Positions 11,390 through 23,838 are shown, counted from the first letter of the stretch. The stretch: DNA of 64,000 bases from Reticulitermes speratus (GCA_021186555.1 JAJKFL010000006.1:7832215-7896214), one strand, 5' to 3'. Made by a program: numbers and translations. Notes: generated by a model from the sequence alone, not told the origin.

Positions 11390-13226
11390 AACCTTTATGG
11401 CCCGGTGGTGGTTAGTTTACGTACTATGCGGTTTAACATTAAACAATTCTACGTTCTACCCACACAGTGTATTTATGTGTTTTGTGTGGATCTCAGAACA
11501 AACAGCGATTATTTCCCTATACAGCATTAACTGACTGGTTTGTATAACTGAGACGGAGTGTGTTTACTGCGCGGTACGGACTGTATTTATGTGTTTTGTG
11601 TGGATCTCAGAACAAACAGCGATTATTTCCCTATACAGCATTAACTGACTGGTTTGTATAACTGAAACGGACTGTGTTTACTGTGCGGTACGGACTGTAC
11701 TTATGTGTTTAGTGTGGATCTCAGAACAAACAGCGACTATTTCCCTATACAGCATTAACTGACTGGTTTGTATAACTGAACGGACTGTGTTTTACTGTGC
11801 GGTACGGACTGTATTTATGTGTTTTGTGTGGATCTCAGAACAAACGGCGATTATTTCACTGTACAGCATTAACTGACTGGTTTGTATAACTGAGACGGAG
11901 TGTGTTTACTGCGCGGTACGGACTGTATTTATGTGTTTTGTGTGGATCTCAGAACAAACAGCGATTATTTCACTGTACAACATTAACTGACTGGTTTGTA
12001 TAACTGAGACGGAGTGTGTTTACTGCGCGGTACGGACTGTATTTATGTGTTTTGTGTGGATCTCAGAACAAACAGCGATTATTTCACTGTACAGCAATAA
12101 CTGATGGTTTGTATAACTGAAACGGACTGTGTTTACTGTGCGGTACGGACTGTATTTATGTGTTTTGTGTGGATCTCAGAACAAACGGCGATTATTTCAC
12201 TGTACAGCATTAACTGACTGGTTTGTATAACTGAGACGGAGTGTGTTTACTGCGCGGTACGGACTGTATTTATGTGTTTTGTGTGGATCTCAGAACAAAC
12301 AGCGATTATTTCACTGTACAACATTAACTGACTGGTTTGTATAACTGAGACGGAGTGTGTTTACTGCGCGGTACGGACTGTATTTATGTGTTTTGTGTGG
12401 ATCTCAGAACAAACAGCGATTATTTCCCTATACAGCATTAACTGACTGGTTTGTATAACTGAAACGGACTGTGTTTACTGTGCGGTACGGACTGTATTAT
12501 GTGTTTAGTGTGGATCTCAGAACAAACAGCGACTATTTCCCTATACACATTAACTGACTGGTTTGTATAACTGAAACGGACTGTGTTTACTGTGCGGTAC
12601 GGACTGTATTTATGTGTTTTGTGTGGATCTCAGAACAAACGGCGATTATTTCACTGTACAGCATTAACTGACTGGTTTGTATAACTGAGACGGAGTGTGT
12701 TTACTGCGCGGTACGGACTGTATTTATGTGTTTTGTGTGGATCTCAGACAAACAGCGATATTTCACTGTACAACATTAACTGACTGGTTTGTATAACTGA
12801 GACGGAGTGTGTTTACTGCGCGGTACGGACTGTATTTATGTGTTTTGTGTGGATCTCAGAACAAACAGCGATTATTTCACTGTACAGCATTAACTGATTG
12901 GTTTGTATAACTGAGACGGAGTGTGTTTACTGCGCGGTACGGACTGTATTTATGTGTTTTGTGTGGATCTCAGAACAAACAGCGATTATTTCACTGTACA
13001 GCATTAACTGATTGGTTTGTATAACTGAGATAGAGTGTGTTTACTGCGCGGTACGAACTGTATTTATGTGTTTTGTGTGGATCTCAGAACAAACAGCGAT
13101 TATTTCACTGTACAACATTAACTGACTGGTTTGTATAACTGGGACGGAGTGTGTTTACTGCGCGGTACGAACTGGATCTTGAAACGCGGTTCATGTTAAT
13201 TTTCGTCTTTAAAGAGTTAAATCATG
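11390..13226 (+). mobile_element. 114-family element with its core amplified 15-fold
   Basis: The head (GGTTTAACATTAAACAATTC, then ACCCACACAGTG) and tail (CTTTAAAGAGTTAAA) match single-copy members of the family elsewhere, for example 25831-26082. Between them the core is present about 15 times. No coding frame is supported. Confidence 0.75.
11466..13175 (+). repeat. 114-bp tandem array, about 15 copies with higher-order structure
   Basis: Unit landmarks: GTATTTATGTGTTTTGTGTG, CTCAGAACAAACAGCGATTA, TTAACTGACTGGTTTGTATA and TTTACTGCGCGGTACGGACT. Variant units recur in blocks. The run of variants starting near 11582 (CCCTATACAG, then AGTGTGGATC with CGACTATT, then GGCGATTATT) recurs in the same order from about 12381, seven units later. 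This implies duplication of multi-unit segments. Confidence 0.95.
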
Positions 13227-13436
13227 CAAGAGCGGCCGTAGGAGAACAAGGAAGCAGTGTGCCCACACGATCTTTATGCATGAGACGTGCGGCGTATTTC
13301 GACTACGTCACTCTACACACGCAATAGCTGCAAATACAAAGCAACTCCTACTTACGCAGAGGCCCCTCAGTAGCTGGCAGGCAGTACACACTGCAGAATT
13401 CACGTCCGGTAACACCTCAATATAGAAATGTGCAGT

Positions 13437-13880
13437 TTTAGGCGCGTTCGAAAATTGCGAAAAGCGACTATTAGCTTCGTCATGCCTGTCTGTCCTTCCG
13501 CATGGAACAACTCGGCTCCCACTGGACGGATTTTTATGAATTTTGAGTATTTTTCTGAAAATCTGTCGAGGAAATTCAGGTTTCGTTAAAAACTTACAAG
13601 AATAATGGGAATTTTACATGAAAATCTATGTACCTTTATGATAATGTCGCTCAATTCTTAAAATGAGAGCTGTTTCAGACAAAAGTTGAAGAGGAAATCA
13701 AAACACACATTTTATGTTCAATAAATGTTTTCAGAAAAACGTACCGTTTATGAGATAATGTGGAAAAATACGGTACAGCCAGGCAGGACATGCATGGGCA
13801 TTGCATGGAAGCTAACTAAGGCTACAGAGACACTCTCAGAATATACTCGTATACAGTAATACTGTTTTTCCACGGCAAAA
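13437..13880 (+). mobile_element. AGGCGCGTTCG DNA element (copy 2), 3' truncated
   Basis: Begins TTTTAGGCGCGTTCG and parallels copy 1 (GCGAAAAGCGACTATTA, CTCCCACTGGACGGA, GAGAGCTGTTTCAGACAAAA) up to the CCACGGCAA region. The inverted GCGAACGCGCCT is missing. Confidence 0.65.
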
Positions 13881-14020
13881 TATTTGCTTCTAACTAATCA
13901 ATCCCAAACAACACATTTCTTCTGCAAAGGTAACAGCTGCCCAACTAGCAGAGAATTTCGCCGCATATTATGGAATCCGAAGGTTCACTGCAAATTACGA
14001 AGTTCCTCGTTATGCAGCTT

Positions 14021-15127
14021 TCTCCAGCCTCCTGTTATTTCCAACGTCTTACGTCTCCAGCCTCCTGTTACTTCCTACCTCTCACGTCTCTAGCCTCCTG
14101 TTACTTCCTACCTATCAGGTTTCCAGCCTCCTGTTACTTCCTACCTCTGATGTCTCCAGCCTCCTGTTACTTCCTATCAGGTCTCCAGCCTCCTGTTACT
14201 TCCTACCTGTCTCCAGCCTCCTGTTACTTCCTACTTCTGATGTCTCCAGCCTCCTGTTACTTCCTGCCTCTCAGGTCCCCAGCCTCCTGTTAATTCCTAC
14301 CTCTCAGGTCTCCAGCCCCTGTTACTTCCTACATATGATGTCTCCAGCCTCCTGTTACTTCCTATCAGGTCTCCAGCCTCCTGTTACTTCCTACCTGTCT
14401 CCAGCCTCCTGTTACTTCCTACCTATCAGGTCTCCAGCCTCCTGTTACTTCCTACTTCTGATGTCCCCAGCCTCCTGTTACTTCCTACCTCTGATGTCTC
14501 CAGCCTCCTGTTACTCCCACCTCTGTCTCCAGCCTCCTGTTACTTCCTACTTCTGATGTCTCCAGCCTCCTGTTACTTCCTAACTCTCAGGTCTCCAGCC
14601 TCCTGTTACTTCCTACTTCTGATGTCTCCAGCCTCCTGTTACTTCCTACTTCTGATGTCTCCAGCCTCCTGTTACTTCCTACTTCTGATGTCTCCAGCCT
14701 CCTGTTACTTCCTAACTCTCAGGTCTCCAGCCTCCTGTTACTTCCTACTTCTGATGTCTCCAGCCTCCTGTTACTTCGTACCTGTCTCCAGCCTCCTGTT
14801 ACTTCCTACTTCTGATGTATCCAGCCTCCTGTTACTTCCTACTTCTGATGTCTCCAGCCTCCTGTTACTTCCTACTTCTGATGTCTCCAGCCTCCTGTTA
14901 CTTCCTACTTCTGATGTCTCCAGCCTCCTGTTACTTCGTACCTGTCTCCAGCCTCTTGTTACTTCCTACTTCTGATGTCTCCAGCCTCCTGTTACTTCGT
15001 ACCTGTCTCCAGCCTCCTGTTACTTCCTACTTCTGATGTCTCCAGCCTCCTGTTACTTCCTAACTCTCAGGTCTCCAGCCTCCTGTTACTTCCTACCTCT
15101 CAGGTCTCCAGTCTCCTGTTACTTCCT
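14021..15127 (+). repeat. 33-bp tandem array, about 35 copies
   Basis: The unit is TCTCCAGCCTCCTGTTACTT followed by CCTACTTCTGATG. Alternative units end with CTCTCAGG, and shorter ones with CTACCTG. Since 33 is a multiple of three, several plus-strand frames stay open (a repeated SPASCYFLLLM peptide). Frames shift at the shorter units and no start, signal or flanking exon supports translation. Confidence 0.95.
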
Positions 15128-16064
15128 CCCTCCTAGGTCCAAATACTCCCCTTGCCACCCTGTTTTTAAACCCCCTCAAACCCCTTAAAGCGACAGACCA
15201 AGTGTCACGTCCACACGCAACGTGCATTTGCCAAGTTGCCTCTTTTCTTCCCATTCTTCTTGCCAGTGTACGAGAATTCAAAAACAGCCTCACGAGTGGG
15301 TAGCAATACAGCCATCCGATCCTGTCTCAGAAAAAGTCTCATGGAAAGAGCAAAAGAGCGAACACGCCCATACAAGCTCCGTTTTAAGAGGAGGAAAAAC
15401 GGACGTCAAAACATGAAGCCAAAGGATTCAGAGGGCCCTGCAAAAAGCAACGGGGGAGCCAGAGTACATAAAACAAGAATAAAGCTTGTGGGCTTTGCCT
15501 CCATGAACATAATAGGTAGATGTACTTATCTATTAAAAGGAGAACAAACAGGCAAGTAATACAATACGCCTGAGAATGATGAAACGCATATTTACCGAGA
15601 CATTAAGGCGTCCCATGGAAAACACAGTAAAGTGAGCAGCTCAATTACGTGCCCGTTCTCACCTATGTAATGTGTGTATCGAATGACATGGCAGGACGTC
15701 AAGGTACGCTAGAGACACGCAGACAGCCCTCATGTACAGGCCTTTCGGTTCCGAGTGCGACTTGCAGGCTACATTACAATAAGAGGCAGAAAAACTCAAA
15801 TATGAGGAGTTGGTGGACTTCAGTTGTTTTAAAAAGTTCAGACATCAGATCACTAATATTTGGAATTACTCTTTACACAAATTAATGGCCTTGTGACTAA
15901 CACTACAGACGACCGACGACGACGACGAAGTAGAAGCGGTTCTTAAATTTCTCAGGTAGAGGTAAAGGTGGGTTGGTGACGAGGTAAAGGGTGGAGAAGT
16001 GAAGCAGGTAAAGTGATGGAAAGTGACTAAGTATGCAGCAGAGGTAACAAGTTTAGAGCTTACT
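15128..16064. other. No feature recognised
   Basis: Contains a short GAC/GACGAC run near 15908-15930. Open frames here have no recognisable domain. Confidence 0.45.
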
Positions 16065-16077
16065 GCTACATACACTT

Positions 16078-16354
16078 TAGGTACGCGGTGGAGCAGATGG
16101 TTGAGGCACTGCGCTACAAGCCGGAAGGTCGCAGGTTCGATTCCCGACGATGTCATAATCCTTTCGGTTGCACTATGGTCCTGGGCTTAGGGTCGACTCA
16201 GCCTCTAACAAAAATGAGTACCAGGAATATTTCCTGGGTGTAGGGGGGTAAAGGCGGACGGTGCGTAGGGCTGACCTTACCACCTTCATGTTCCGATTGT
16301 CTAAAATTCTGGGAGCCTCAACCTCCTGGAACCCTCGAGGCCTGCACAGGCATT
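16078..16354 (+). mobile_element. SINE-C (tRNA-headed SINE)
   Basis: The head (GGTGGAGCAGATGGTTGAGG, then B box GGTTCGATTCCC near 16134) is followed by the SINE-C body. Flanked by GCTACATACACTT (16065-16077) and GCTACGTACACTT (16355-16367), a 13-bp direct repeat with one mismatch. Confidence 0.88.
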
Positions 16355-16539
16355 GCTACGTACACTTGGGCAGAATTAAAACGTAACCAATATAATATTT
16401 ACAAACTCAGTACCTACGACATAGTATATAAACTGCGATGTTTTACGAATCAGCATGTCAATGCTGTTCTGATAAATAGCTGCTTATTCTGAAGATCATG
16501 AGACCTAAAATACAGTAGGTGGAAAACAGCAGTTTTAAA

Positions 16540-17102
16540 TTTCACACTGTTGCCACCGTGCATCTTCGTCATATTAAATTAAGTTATAAACCAACCGATG
16601 CACACTAAAACCACTTTTTAAGTAGCTTTATTATAAAATTGTTAAAATTGTACCCCTACACGTGTTTCGATCCTAGGATCATCGTCAGGGGGGTTTATTG
16701 CTAAAAGCTACACTCCACCGTAGTACTCCTCACCGCACAACACGTAGTACACTCCACCGTAGTACTCCTCACCGCACAACACGTAGTACACTCCGCTCCA
16801 CGCAAAAACATTTCATATGCTTTTAATACCACACGCCAGCAGTTCCACAATCTACCATCTACAGTGCTTTTATAATTTTACAACTTTTAGAGAATCTTTT
16901 TACAAGATTTTAACTTATGTTTCAAAGTGCAGATAGAATATTTTAAATCATGTGTTGAAGTGACTGTAGCTTTTAGCAATAAACCCCCCTGACGATGATC
17001 CTAGGATCGAAACACGTGTAGGGGTACAATTTTAACAATTTTATAATAAAGCTACTTAAAAAGTGGTTTTAGTGTGCATCGGTTGGTTTATAACTTAATT
17101 TA
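16540..17102. mobile_element. Palindromic element a, with paired hammerhead-like cores and a 12-bp target duplication
   Basis: Near-perfect inverted arms (about 16571-16710 and 16970-17100) around a central stretch of about 280 bp. From the centre outwards each arm has CTGACGATGATCC/GGATCGAAAC (plus 16989-17012; minus 16665-16688), a CCCC/GGGG pair, a variable AT-rich part, then GTGCATCGGTTGGT. The left arm continues to GATGCACGGTG (minus, 16554-16564). Flanked by perfect 12-bp repeats AGCAGTTTTAAA at 16528-16539 and 17103-17114. No protein frame. The central part holds a duplicated 31-bp unit (ACACTCCACCGTAGTACTCC) at about 16708-16790. Confidence 0.9.
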
Positions 17103-17114
17103 AGCAGTTTTAAA

Positions 17115-17446
17115 CGTTAAGGCGGGTGGTAAATTAGTTAACAATTTGCTTTAATGGGTTTCTAACCTAAAAACCATTTTCCTCATCCCCCACAAATGTT
17201 TCCCCAAGATCATTATAACCCATTAACATAACAATTAACTGTGTGCATTAAAGCTATCTAACAGCCTAATTCAGAACCTCAAAGGTTTTCATAAAATACC
17301 GCCATGCTAACCAGCATTACGGCAATACAAGCGATTTCCAACTATAATCAACCTTTCATTCCTCTGCAAAACTGACGGACTGACAATGCAGTCGCACGAA
17401 CCTTGAACTAATTTCGGAAATACTTCCGACATCTCGCGCTGCAATG
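17115..17446. other. No feature recognised
   Basis: No supported gene or repeat between the palindromic element and the hAT MITE. Confidence 0.45.
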
Positions 17447-17454
17447 ATCTAGAC

Positions 17455-17929
17455 CAGTGTTTCCCAAAGTGGGCGGTACCGCCCCCTGGGAGGCGGTGGG
17501 TTTACCGAGGTGGGCGCTAATAGGTACGAGAGGTGGAAGGCAGCGCTGTTATTATCACAGGGAGGCGCTAGTAGACAAGTAGTGCATTTATTTTTATAAT
17601 AAAATTCAAATAAAGTAATTTGTGTGTTAAAAATAACAAAATTAACTAAATTTCTTAGTATTTTAATTTATGAATCTTATTCAAGCACATATTGTTTTTC
17701 AATAAACTATTGCTAGATGAATTATTGTTAATCATAAAAATATAATAAATTTTAATTAATTAACACATAAAACATTAACTCTTATAATTTTATTTAAACC
17801 ATTTTTTACATATAAAATAAAACTGGAAACAAAAGCGCATTTATGTTTTCTTAAAAAAGGTAGGGGGGCGCTGTGGGTGTGTATATGGAACCAAGGGGGT
17901 GGTGGACCGAAAAAGTTTGGGAACTACTG
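17455..17929. mobile_element. hAT-type non-autonomous element (MITE), 475 bp
   Basis: Terminal inverted repeats CAGTGTTTCCCAAAGTGGGC and, at the right end, AAAAGTTTGGGAACTACTG. An 8-bp target duplication, ATCTAGAC (17447-17454) and ATCTACAC (17930-17937, one mismatch), fits hAT integration. The ends are GC-rich with GGGCGCT-type motifs and the middle is very AT-rich. No transposase frame. Confidence 0.9.
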
Positions 17930-17937
17930 ATCTACAC

Positions 17938-18943
17938 CTACATGGCAGATGGAATTAATCTGGGTTACATAAATTAAAGTTGGGTTTTTGTTTTTAAGGA
18001 GCTACGTCAAACGACAAAACTCGGTCAGCAGGCGGAACACCGGTTATAGTCTAAACCGTGTACCGTATTTGGAAACTGGCCGCGTGCAAAGAGAGCGTAG
18101 TGGTCATTTCGAGCGGAACTAACTCGCTCGGGGCAATAACGTCCGGGTTTACCTGTGTTCTGTTCGTCGGTGTAGGCAGGCCTTGGCAAATACCGGTCTA
18201 CCTTACAGGCAATCACACCTAACGTCTACAGGACGTTTGTTTAAACACTACGCAGTCAGCCATGAAACCCTGCAGGAAAGCAGGGCATTTGGCAGATTCT
18301 TTGGAAGAAAAATCTGAACTGCATGAAATGTTAAAATTAGCGTACTTCCATCCTCTTAAGACGCTACATGTGACGAGACGCAGCGTATAATTTAGCAACG
18401 AATTTTTGCGGATTTAACAGCCTAAACCTTCCACCGTTCTGAGGCAGGGTAATTTTTGGGGGCTTTTTTCAGGGAAATAAATGCGTCTTGTTAGGCACAA
18501 AATAAGGTATTTAAAAAAATGAATTATTCTATCCTCATTATACAATCGTTTAACAACTTCGTCAACATCTGTAAAAACACTCTTCAAAAATTTTTGGCGT
18601 ATTTATGTAAACAAATTTTCTATATGCATGTCATTGGAAAAAAAAGAGAATCCTGCAGAAGGCGTAGTAATTACTAACGAAACATAAGCCATCCGACGGT
18701 AACATTATGGCCACTTCGCGTTACAGTTCCCTGCCCTTCATTGACAGGCACTCTTCCCTGTTACCCTGTAGACACTTGTGCAGTACATGTCTACAGCTCT
18801 CATTACATAATCCAACGAAATGTAACATGCTACGCCTATCTTAACCCTAACAGATTAAACTACTAACCATGTTGTCCACTACAAAGACCAACTAGTTAAT
18901 GCTCTTTGCGAAGTAATGAATTGTTTATTTTGTCAATTGAAAG
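17938..18943. other. No feature recognised
   Basis: No supported gene or repeat in about 1 kb. Confidence 0.45.
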
Positions 18944-18952
18944 AAAGTCGAC

Positions 18953-19179
18953 TCTGCGGCCGCTCGCTTACTAGGATCGTGGGTTCGAATCCCACCTAGG
19001 GCATGGATGTCTGTCTGTTGTGAGTGTTGTGTGTTGTCAGGTAGAGGTCTCTGCGACGGGCTGGTCACTCGTCCAGAGGAGTCCTACCGAGTGTGGTGTG
19101 TCAAAAAGTGTGATCGTGAAGCGTCGAAAAATGAGGCGACCTAGGCCCCCCAAGGGGCTGTCGAGCCATTGAAAGAAAA
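18953..19179 (+). mobile_element. SINE-A (tRNA-headed SINE), 5' truncated
   Basis: Starts within the tRNA-like head (CTCTGCGGCCGCTCGCTTAC), with B box GGGTTCGAATCCC. The family body (GGTAGAGGTCTCTGCGACGG, CAGAGGAGTCCTACCGAGTG) ends GGGGCTGTCGAGCCAT and an A-rich tail. Flanked by AAAGTCGAC at 18944-18952 and 19180-19188. Confidence 0.9.
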
Positions 19180-19188
19180 AAAGTCGAC

Positions 19189-19965
19189 AAAACGAGGAGT
19201 TTGTGAATGTTAAAGCAGGTTGTAATCTCTATACTTTACACAATTAAAATTATCCTTCCGCCCCTATCTTCGCCTTCACACTTCGTCTTCATCAGGTTTC
19301 CTAGCAGCTATACCTACTAGTTCCCTGTTTCCCCCCAACAGACCTAAATATTGTGACCCTAGAAACCTGTTCACTGTCATGAAGAGCTGCATATCTTACA
19401 CGTGAACTCAGATGGGCAGCGGGCGATGTGACAGGCCATAGCAGCCCACACTTCCCGTCCAGTTCTGGCCCAAGACCCAGTGACGTCACCACAACACGGT
19501 TTATGAGTCCCACACAGTTCTTGCAGGCCCATTCGCTTCAGGCAATTACGTTGAAACGTGGGTCCAAGTGCGAGGTCAGTTCAGAGGCGAAAAACTTCAC
19601 TCCGTGACGTTGTGGTTCGTATGTTTTACGGTGTAACGACTTATACTGAGGTCACGGAAACATGGCCAACACATGGTGTACTCCATTCCAGCATACTACT
19701 GTCTCCCCCTCGTCAGGTGTATGTCAACCAGCCTAAAGAGATTGTCAACAGAGGTGCTTATCTACTAGTTACCACTACCAACATGTGTGAACACAATTGC
19801 TAGACGGGGAAGGGATACAGGCAGAACAGGTTTTACACCTTCTGGGAAGTGGAGTGGGGGTGAGCACATGACACTGCTTGCTTTCCGTAACTTCAGTATA
19901 GCAGATTTATCGTACAATACTAATGTCGAAACGAAAAAAAAAAAATCTTGCCGTAAAACTGGTGG
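19189..19965. other. No feature recognised
   Basis: No supported gene or repeat. Confidence 0.45.
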
Positions 19966-20612
19966 TTTTGGAGGCCTTACACGGGGCTAGGTATACATGT
20001 ATAACAGACTGTCAACTGCACACCGCGGTCCTGTGTTCATACCCAGTTTTGGAGGCCTTACACGGGGCTAGGTATACGTGTATAACAGACTGTCAACTGC
20101 ACACCGCGGTCCTGTGTTCATACCCAGTTTTGGAGGCCTTACACGGGGCTAGGTATACGTGTATAACAGACTGTCAACTGCACACCGCGGTCCTGTGTTC
20201 ATACCCATTTTGGAGGCCTTACACGGGGCTAGGTATACATGTATAACAGACTGTCAACTGCACACCGCGGTCCTGTGTTCATACCCAGTTTTGGAGGCCT
20301 TACACGGGGCTAGGTATACGTGTATAACAGACTGTCAACTGCACACCGCGGTCCTGTGTTCATACCCAGTTTTGGAGGCCTTACACGGGGCTAGGTATAC
20401 GTGTATAACAGACTGTCAACTGCACACCGCGGTCCTGTGTTCATACCCAGTTTTGGAGGCCTTACACGGGGCTAGGTATACGTGTGTAACAGACTGTCAA
20501 CTGCACACCGCGGTCCTGTGTTCATACCCAGTTTTGGAGGCCTTACACGGGGCTAGGTATACGTGTATAACAGACTGTCAACTGCACACCGCGGTCCTGT
20601 GTTCATACCCAG
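19966..20612 (+). repeat. 81-bp tandem array, 8 copies
   Basis: Unit starts lie at 19966, 20047, 20128, 20208, 20289, 20370, 20451 and 20532; all are 81 bp except the third, which lost one G. Because 81 is 27 codons, a plus-strand frame repeats a VLEALHGARYTCITDCQLHT-type peptide, but the one-base deletion shifts it mid-array. Units are almost identical (ACATG/ACGTG and one GTGTA/GTATA change). I do not call it a protein. Confidence 0.97.
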
Positions 20613-20639
20613 TTTCGTTAAACACTGAAAGCTTACTGA

Positions 20640-21130
20640 CAGCAACACCTAACACCTGCAGCAACATTAAAAGACTCACCACCCAGTCCACACTGTATAT
20701 GTTCGGTATACTTTTCAAACTGAACAGCGATTATATCTCCTAAATAACATTATGCGCCGATACCAGTGGCCGCGCGGCCTAAGGCGTGGGTCTTCGGCCG
20801 TTCGCTTGCTTGGATTGCGGGTTCGAATCCCGCCGGGGACAAATATGTCTGTCTCTTGAGAGTGTTGTGTGTTGTCAGGTAGAGGTCTCTGCGACGGGCT
20901 GATCACCTATCCAGAGGAGTCCTACCGAATGTGGTGTGCCTGAATGTGACCGTGAATCCTCGAACGTGAGAAGGCCGAGGCCCACTAGGGGCTGTCGCGC
21001 CATAAAAAAAAAAAGAATTATGCGGTTGGTCTTTCTAATGGATGAGGACTGTGCTCTCTGTGAGGTACGAACTGTGTTCTTGTACGTATATTGTAGACGA
21101 CGATGTAGGGGAAAATTTGTAAACAATTAA
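20640..21130 (+). mobile_element. Diverged 114-family element interrupted by a SINE-A
   Basis: The left part has the family core (CCACACTGTATATG, GAACAGCGATTATAT). The right part, after the SINE, has the core end (GTGAGGTACGAACTGTG). The SINE sits in the middle of the core. Confidence 0.6.
20757..21016 (+). mobile_element. SINE-A (full-length copy)
   Basis: The complete tRNA-like head (CCAGTGGCCGCGCGGCCTAA and B box GGGTTCGAATCCCG) and the SINE-A body end in an 11-base A tail. Flanked by ATTATGCG at 20749-20756 and 21017-21024. Confidence 0.93.
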
Positions 21131-22195
21131 ATAGTTTAAGGTGAAAGTGCATTTAGTTGGTTAATAGAAAGTGAAAAAAAAAAATTGTAGACGAATGTCA
21201 GTCTTCAAACTGTTAAAACTCAAAAACAAAGCTCAAATGTTCAAACACAGACGGTACGGTGATCCTAAACACCTGTATTTTATTGTGCTTAGGCCAGGCA
21301 GTAAAATACAAAACTAAGTTCGCTAAGTCCTTCTAAACAACGACCACATCGTAGCAGGAGCTCGCACAGGTCCATCGTCATACTGCTGCGTTTCCAACAC
21401 CAAATACTGTCACTTCACGCCTCCATTCGCCGAGTTTCGTTAAAGAATTCACGATATCAGAGCTGCCTTCAACCCCTTCCTGTTGGGCTAATCCAGTGAA
21501 TTACGAGGGGTGAATAAATTATGATACATTTTATCCGCAAAGCAGGGTTACCAGACCTCTCGTCTTGCGCGTTACCATAACGGGATTGATTACCATGCTC
21601 GCTACGGTAACAAGTCTTGAGGTAAAGGCCTCTATCGTTATACCACGCCATATTCTTGTTCTTTTCATTACGTTACACCATTTGCACGTTCCGCCTAGTG
21701 ACCTCATTAAACGATGCTGAATTTTAATACAACTATACATATAATAAATTAGAAATGAGATCCAATCATGCTACAGGCCACAAGACGTTCATCGAAAATA
21801 AAATTATGGAACTAATTTCCGGTATGGACTCCGCATTTTTAAACACTACCGGATATTAAATTGTTAAATTTCCTTCTAACGGGATGACTAATTGTCCCAT
21901 ACAAGAACACGAAGGGCCGGAATAGCTCAGAACGCGACGACGATGAGGGCGTGATGACCGGAGAATTGGCGTGCAGTTCCCGGCACGGGCAAACATTTGC
22001 CTCTTCATCATAACATCCAGACCGACTCTGGGACCCACTCAGACTCCCCACTATTTAATGTGTACCGGAAGTAAAGCGGCCAGCGCAAGAATGTGTGGAA
22101 CTATACCTCCATCTGTAAAAATGTCGTCATGGCGCGGTGTTTAAGCAGGCATGACAACTTGACTTTTCATACAAGACATCTAAATTATGGCGGGC
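21131..22195. other. No feature recognised
   Basis: About 1 kb with no supported gene or repeat; short A runs only. Confidence 0.45.
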
Positions 22196-22812
22196 GATGA
22201 GAAACAGAGAGGCGGTTAGCAGTTTTGGAAGATGTCAGGGGCAGGGAAGACAATTTGGATGCCTGTGAATTTCGTTGGGTAATCCTGCAAAGGTAAAGAG
22301 ACCGCTCGGAAGACCAAGGCGTAGATGGGAGGACATTAGAATAGGTCTTATTAAAATACGATGCGATGGCGTACACAAGATGCATCTGGCTCAGGATACG
22401 GACAAGTGGCGGGTTCTTGTTAACGCGGTAATGGTACAGGTAAAGTTCACCCTACAACAGGCCATGAAGGGCCAGAGGGGGAGCAGAGGTATAGCTCTAC
22501 CCTTTCTTTAACCTCGGCGCTAGATGGGGGTTGGTGGTCAACGTCACGCCCCGGCCGCTTTACCCCCGGGAATTACTCGGTACCCATTATACAGGAGGCT
22601 GGGTAGACCCCAGGGCCGGTCTGGACGGGTGCTGAAAGTCTCGCCCCCGCCGGGATTCGATCCCCGGACCGTCCAGTCCGTAGCGAGTCGCTATACCGAC
22701 TGAGCTATCCCGGCCCACAACACGGCAATGAGCATTCGGATTCCACAAAATGCGGGGAAATTTCTCGACTAGCTGAGGAACTGTTAGCTTCTCAAGAACG
22801 ACTCTGCTCCCT
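22196..22812 (+). pseudogene. LINE family 2, 3' fragment (copy b), split by a SINE-B
   Basis: Plus-strand frame: KRPLGRPRRRWED, then HLAQDTDKWRVLVNAVM, a typical RT C-terminal tail. The homologous 3' UTR resumes after a SINE with GGATTCCACAAAATGCGGGG and CTAGCTGAGGAACTGTTAGC. 5'-truncated with no RT catalytic motif. It is the clearest coding match among the seven copies in the window. Confidence 0.75.
22434..22720 (-). mobile_element. SINE-B (tRNA-headed SINE) inserted in a LINE
   Basis: Minus-strand head GGCCGGGATAGCTCAGTCGG, B box GGGGATCGAATCCCGG, then ACCGGCCCTGGGGTCTACCC and the GCGCCGAGGTTAAAG end. Flanked by CGCGGTAATG (22424-22433) and CACGGCAATG (22721-22730), an 8/10 direct repeat in the LINE. 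Confidence 0.88.
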
Positions 22813-23198
22813 GGAACTGGCCGGTCGGTGGGTCGGTCAGTCAGTCAGTCAGCACCGGAACATCCTGTTATATGACGATATCAGCTGACTCACTGACTAA
22901 CGTATTTAAGTTTAGCGCTGACAACACACTGGTTAAAACAAGCCAAAACTTAAAAAGAACATTTAGCCGCGTTTGGCAGTACATTTCCTCCAAACCAGTC
23001 AGTTACACCTGCATAACCTGACGGGACGCACATATCGAAGTGGCCTTCATTTTAAGGGACCAGATAAACATTTTACCCCAAGTTACTCACGCGAACTAGT
23101 CAAGTCTCCGAGCCAAGAATAAAAACTCGGTACTTGCACAGTACAACAATTGCTACCCTGTCAAACGCACCGTTCGGCAATTTTCTCTCTTAAAAAGA

Positions 23199-23240
<42 letters not shown>

Positions 23241-23659
23241 CGCAATAAATGTGGACATATACAGTTAAAATACATATTTAGTCACATTCATCAGCAGCCA
23301 TTGCAGCTGCATATTTTTAAACACCCTGTATACAGAAATAACTCGTAACATTTATGCAATATTCCGCCCTGTTCCGTGGCACGGCCTACCCAGTGCTGCT
23401 CACACCTTCAATAACGAAATCACATCAGCAACACATGAACAACGTGGGTGCATCTGAAATATGCGTAAGAGGAATTGGCTCCAGTGGAAAAAAGAAACCC
23501 ACAAATTTGCATTTGAAATGTATCAAATACGTTACAAATATAAATTTTCGTGACGTGTTTGGGGATTTTACTGGAGTCAAATGACAAGCTAATTCAGTGA
23601 AATAAGAACTGGCAAGTTTACGGGAGAAAGCAGCCGCGGTATTACAAGTATTTGCATGG
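22813..23659. other. No gene; (AAT)n and a decayed ACACCCTGTA end
   Basis: Contains (GGTC/TCAG)n at about 22828-22852, (AAT)n at 23201-23239 and a mariner-like AACACCCTGTATA terminus near 23322. No gene recognised. Confidence 0.55.
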
Positions 23660-23838
23660 AAGGAATTAGAAACAGGGGGTCTACCAGTTTTTCCAAAAAT
23701 CTAAGAGCCACCTCAATATTCTCGGTGCCAGAAAGGTGACATGATGCATGTTCTATACTGAGGAGCCATAAATATTAGCCACCACTGTACAAAATTCAGT
23801 AGCTCGGGCAACCTGGCGCTCAGGATTTGTGCACCCCT
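23660..23838 (-). mobile_element. Dispersed repeat R1 (copy 2)
   Basis: The reverse complement begins CAGGGGTGCACAAATCC at 23837 and follows the same order as copies at 4235 and 56858, including GGCTAATATTTATGG and TTAGATTTTTGGAAAAA. Confidence 0.6.

Noticed and set aside
14021..15036. SPASCYFL-repeat protein genes
   Set aside because: Frames jump with each short unit. It is a minisatellite without supporting gene structure.
19923..20743. Repeat protein of 27-residue units
   Set aside because: The frame exists only because 81 is divisible by three. A one-base deletion in the third unit breaks it, and there is no start context, domain or flanking exon.
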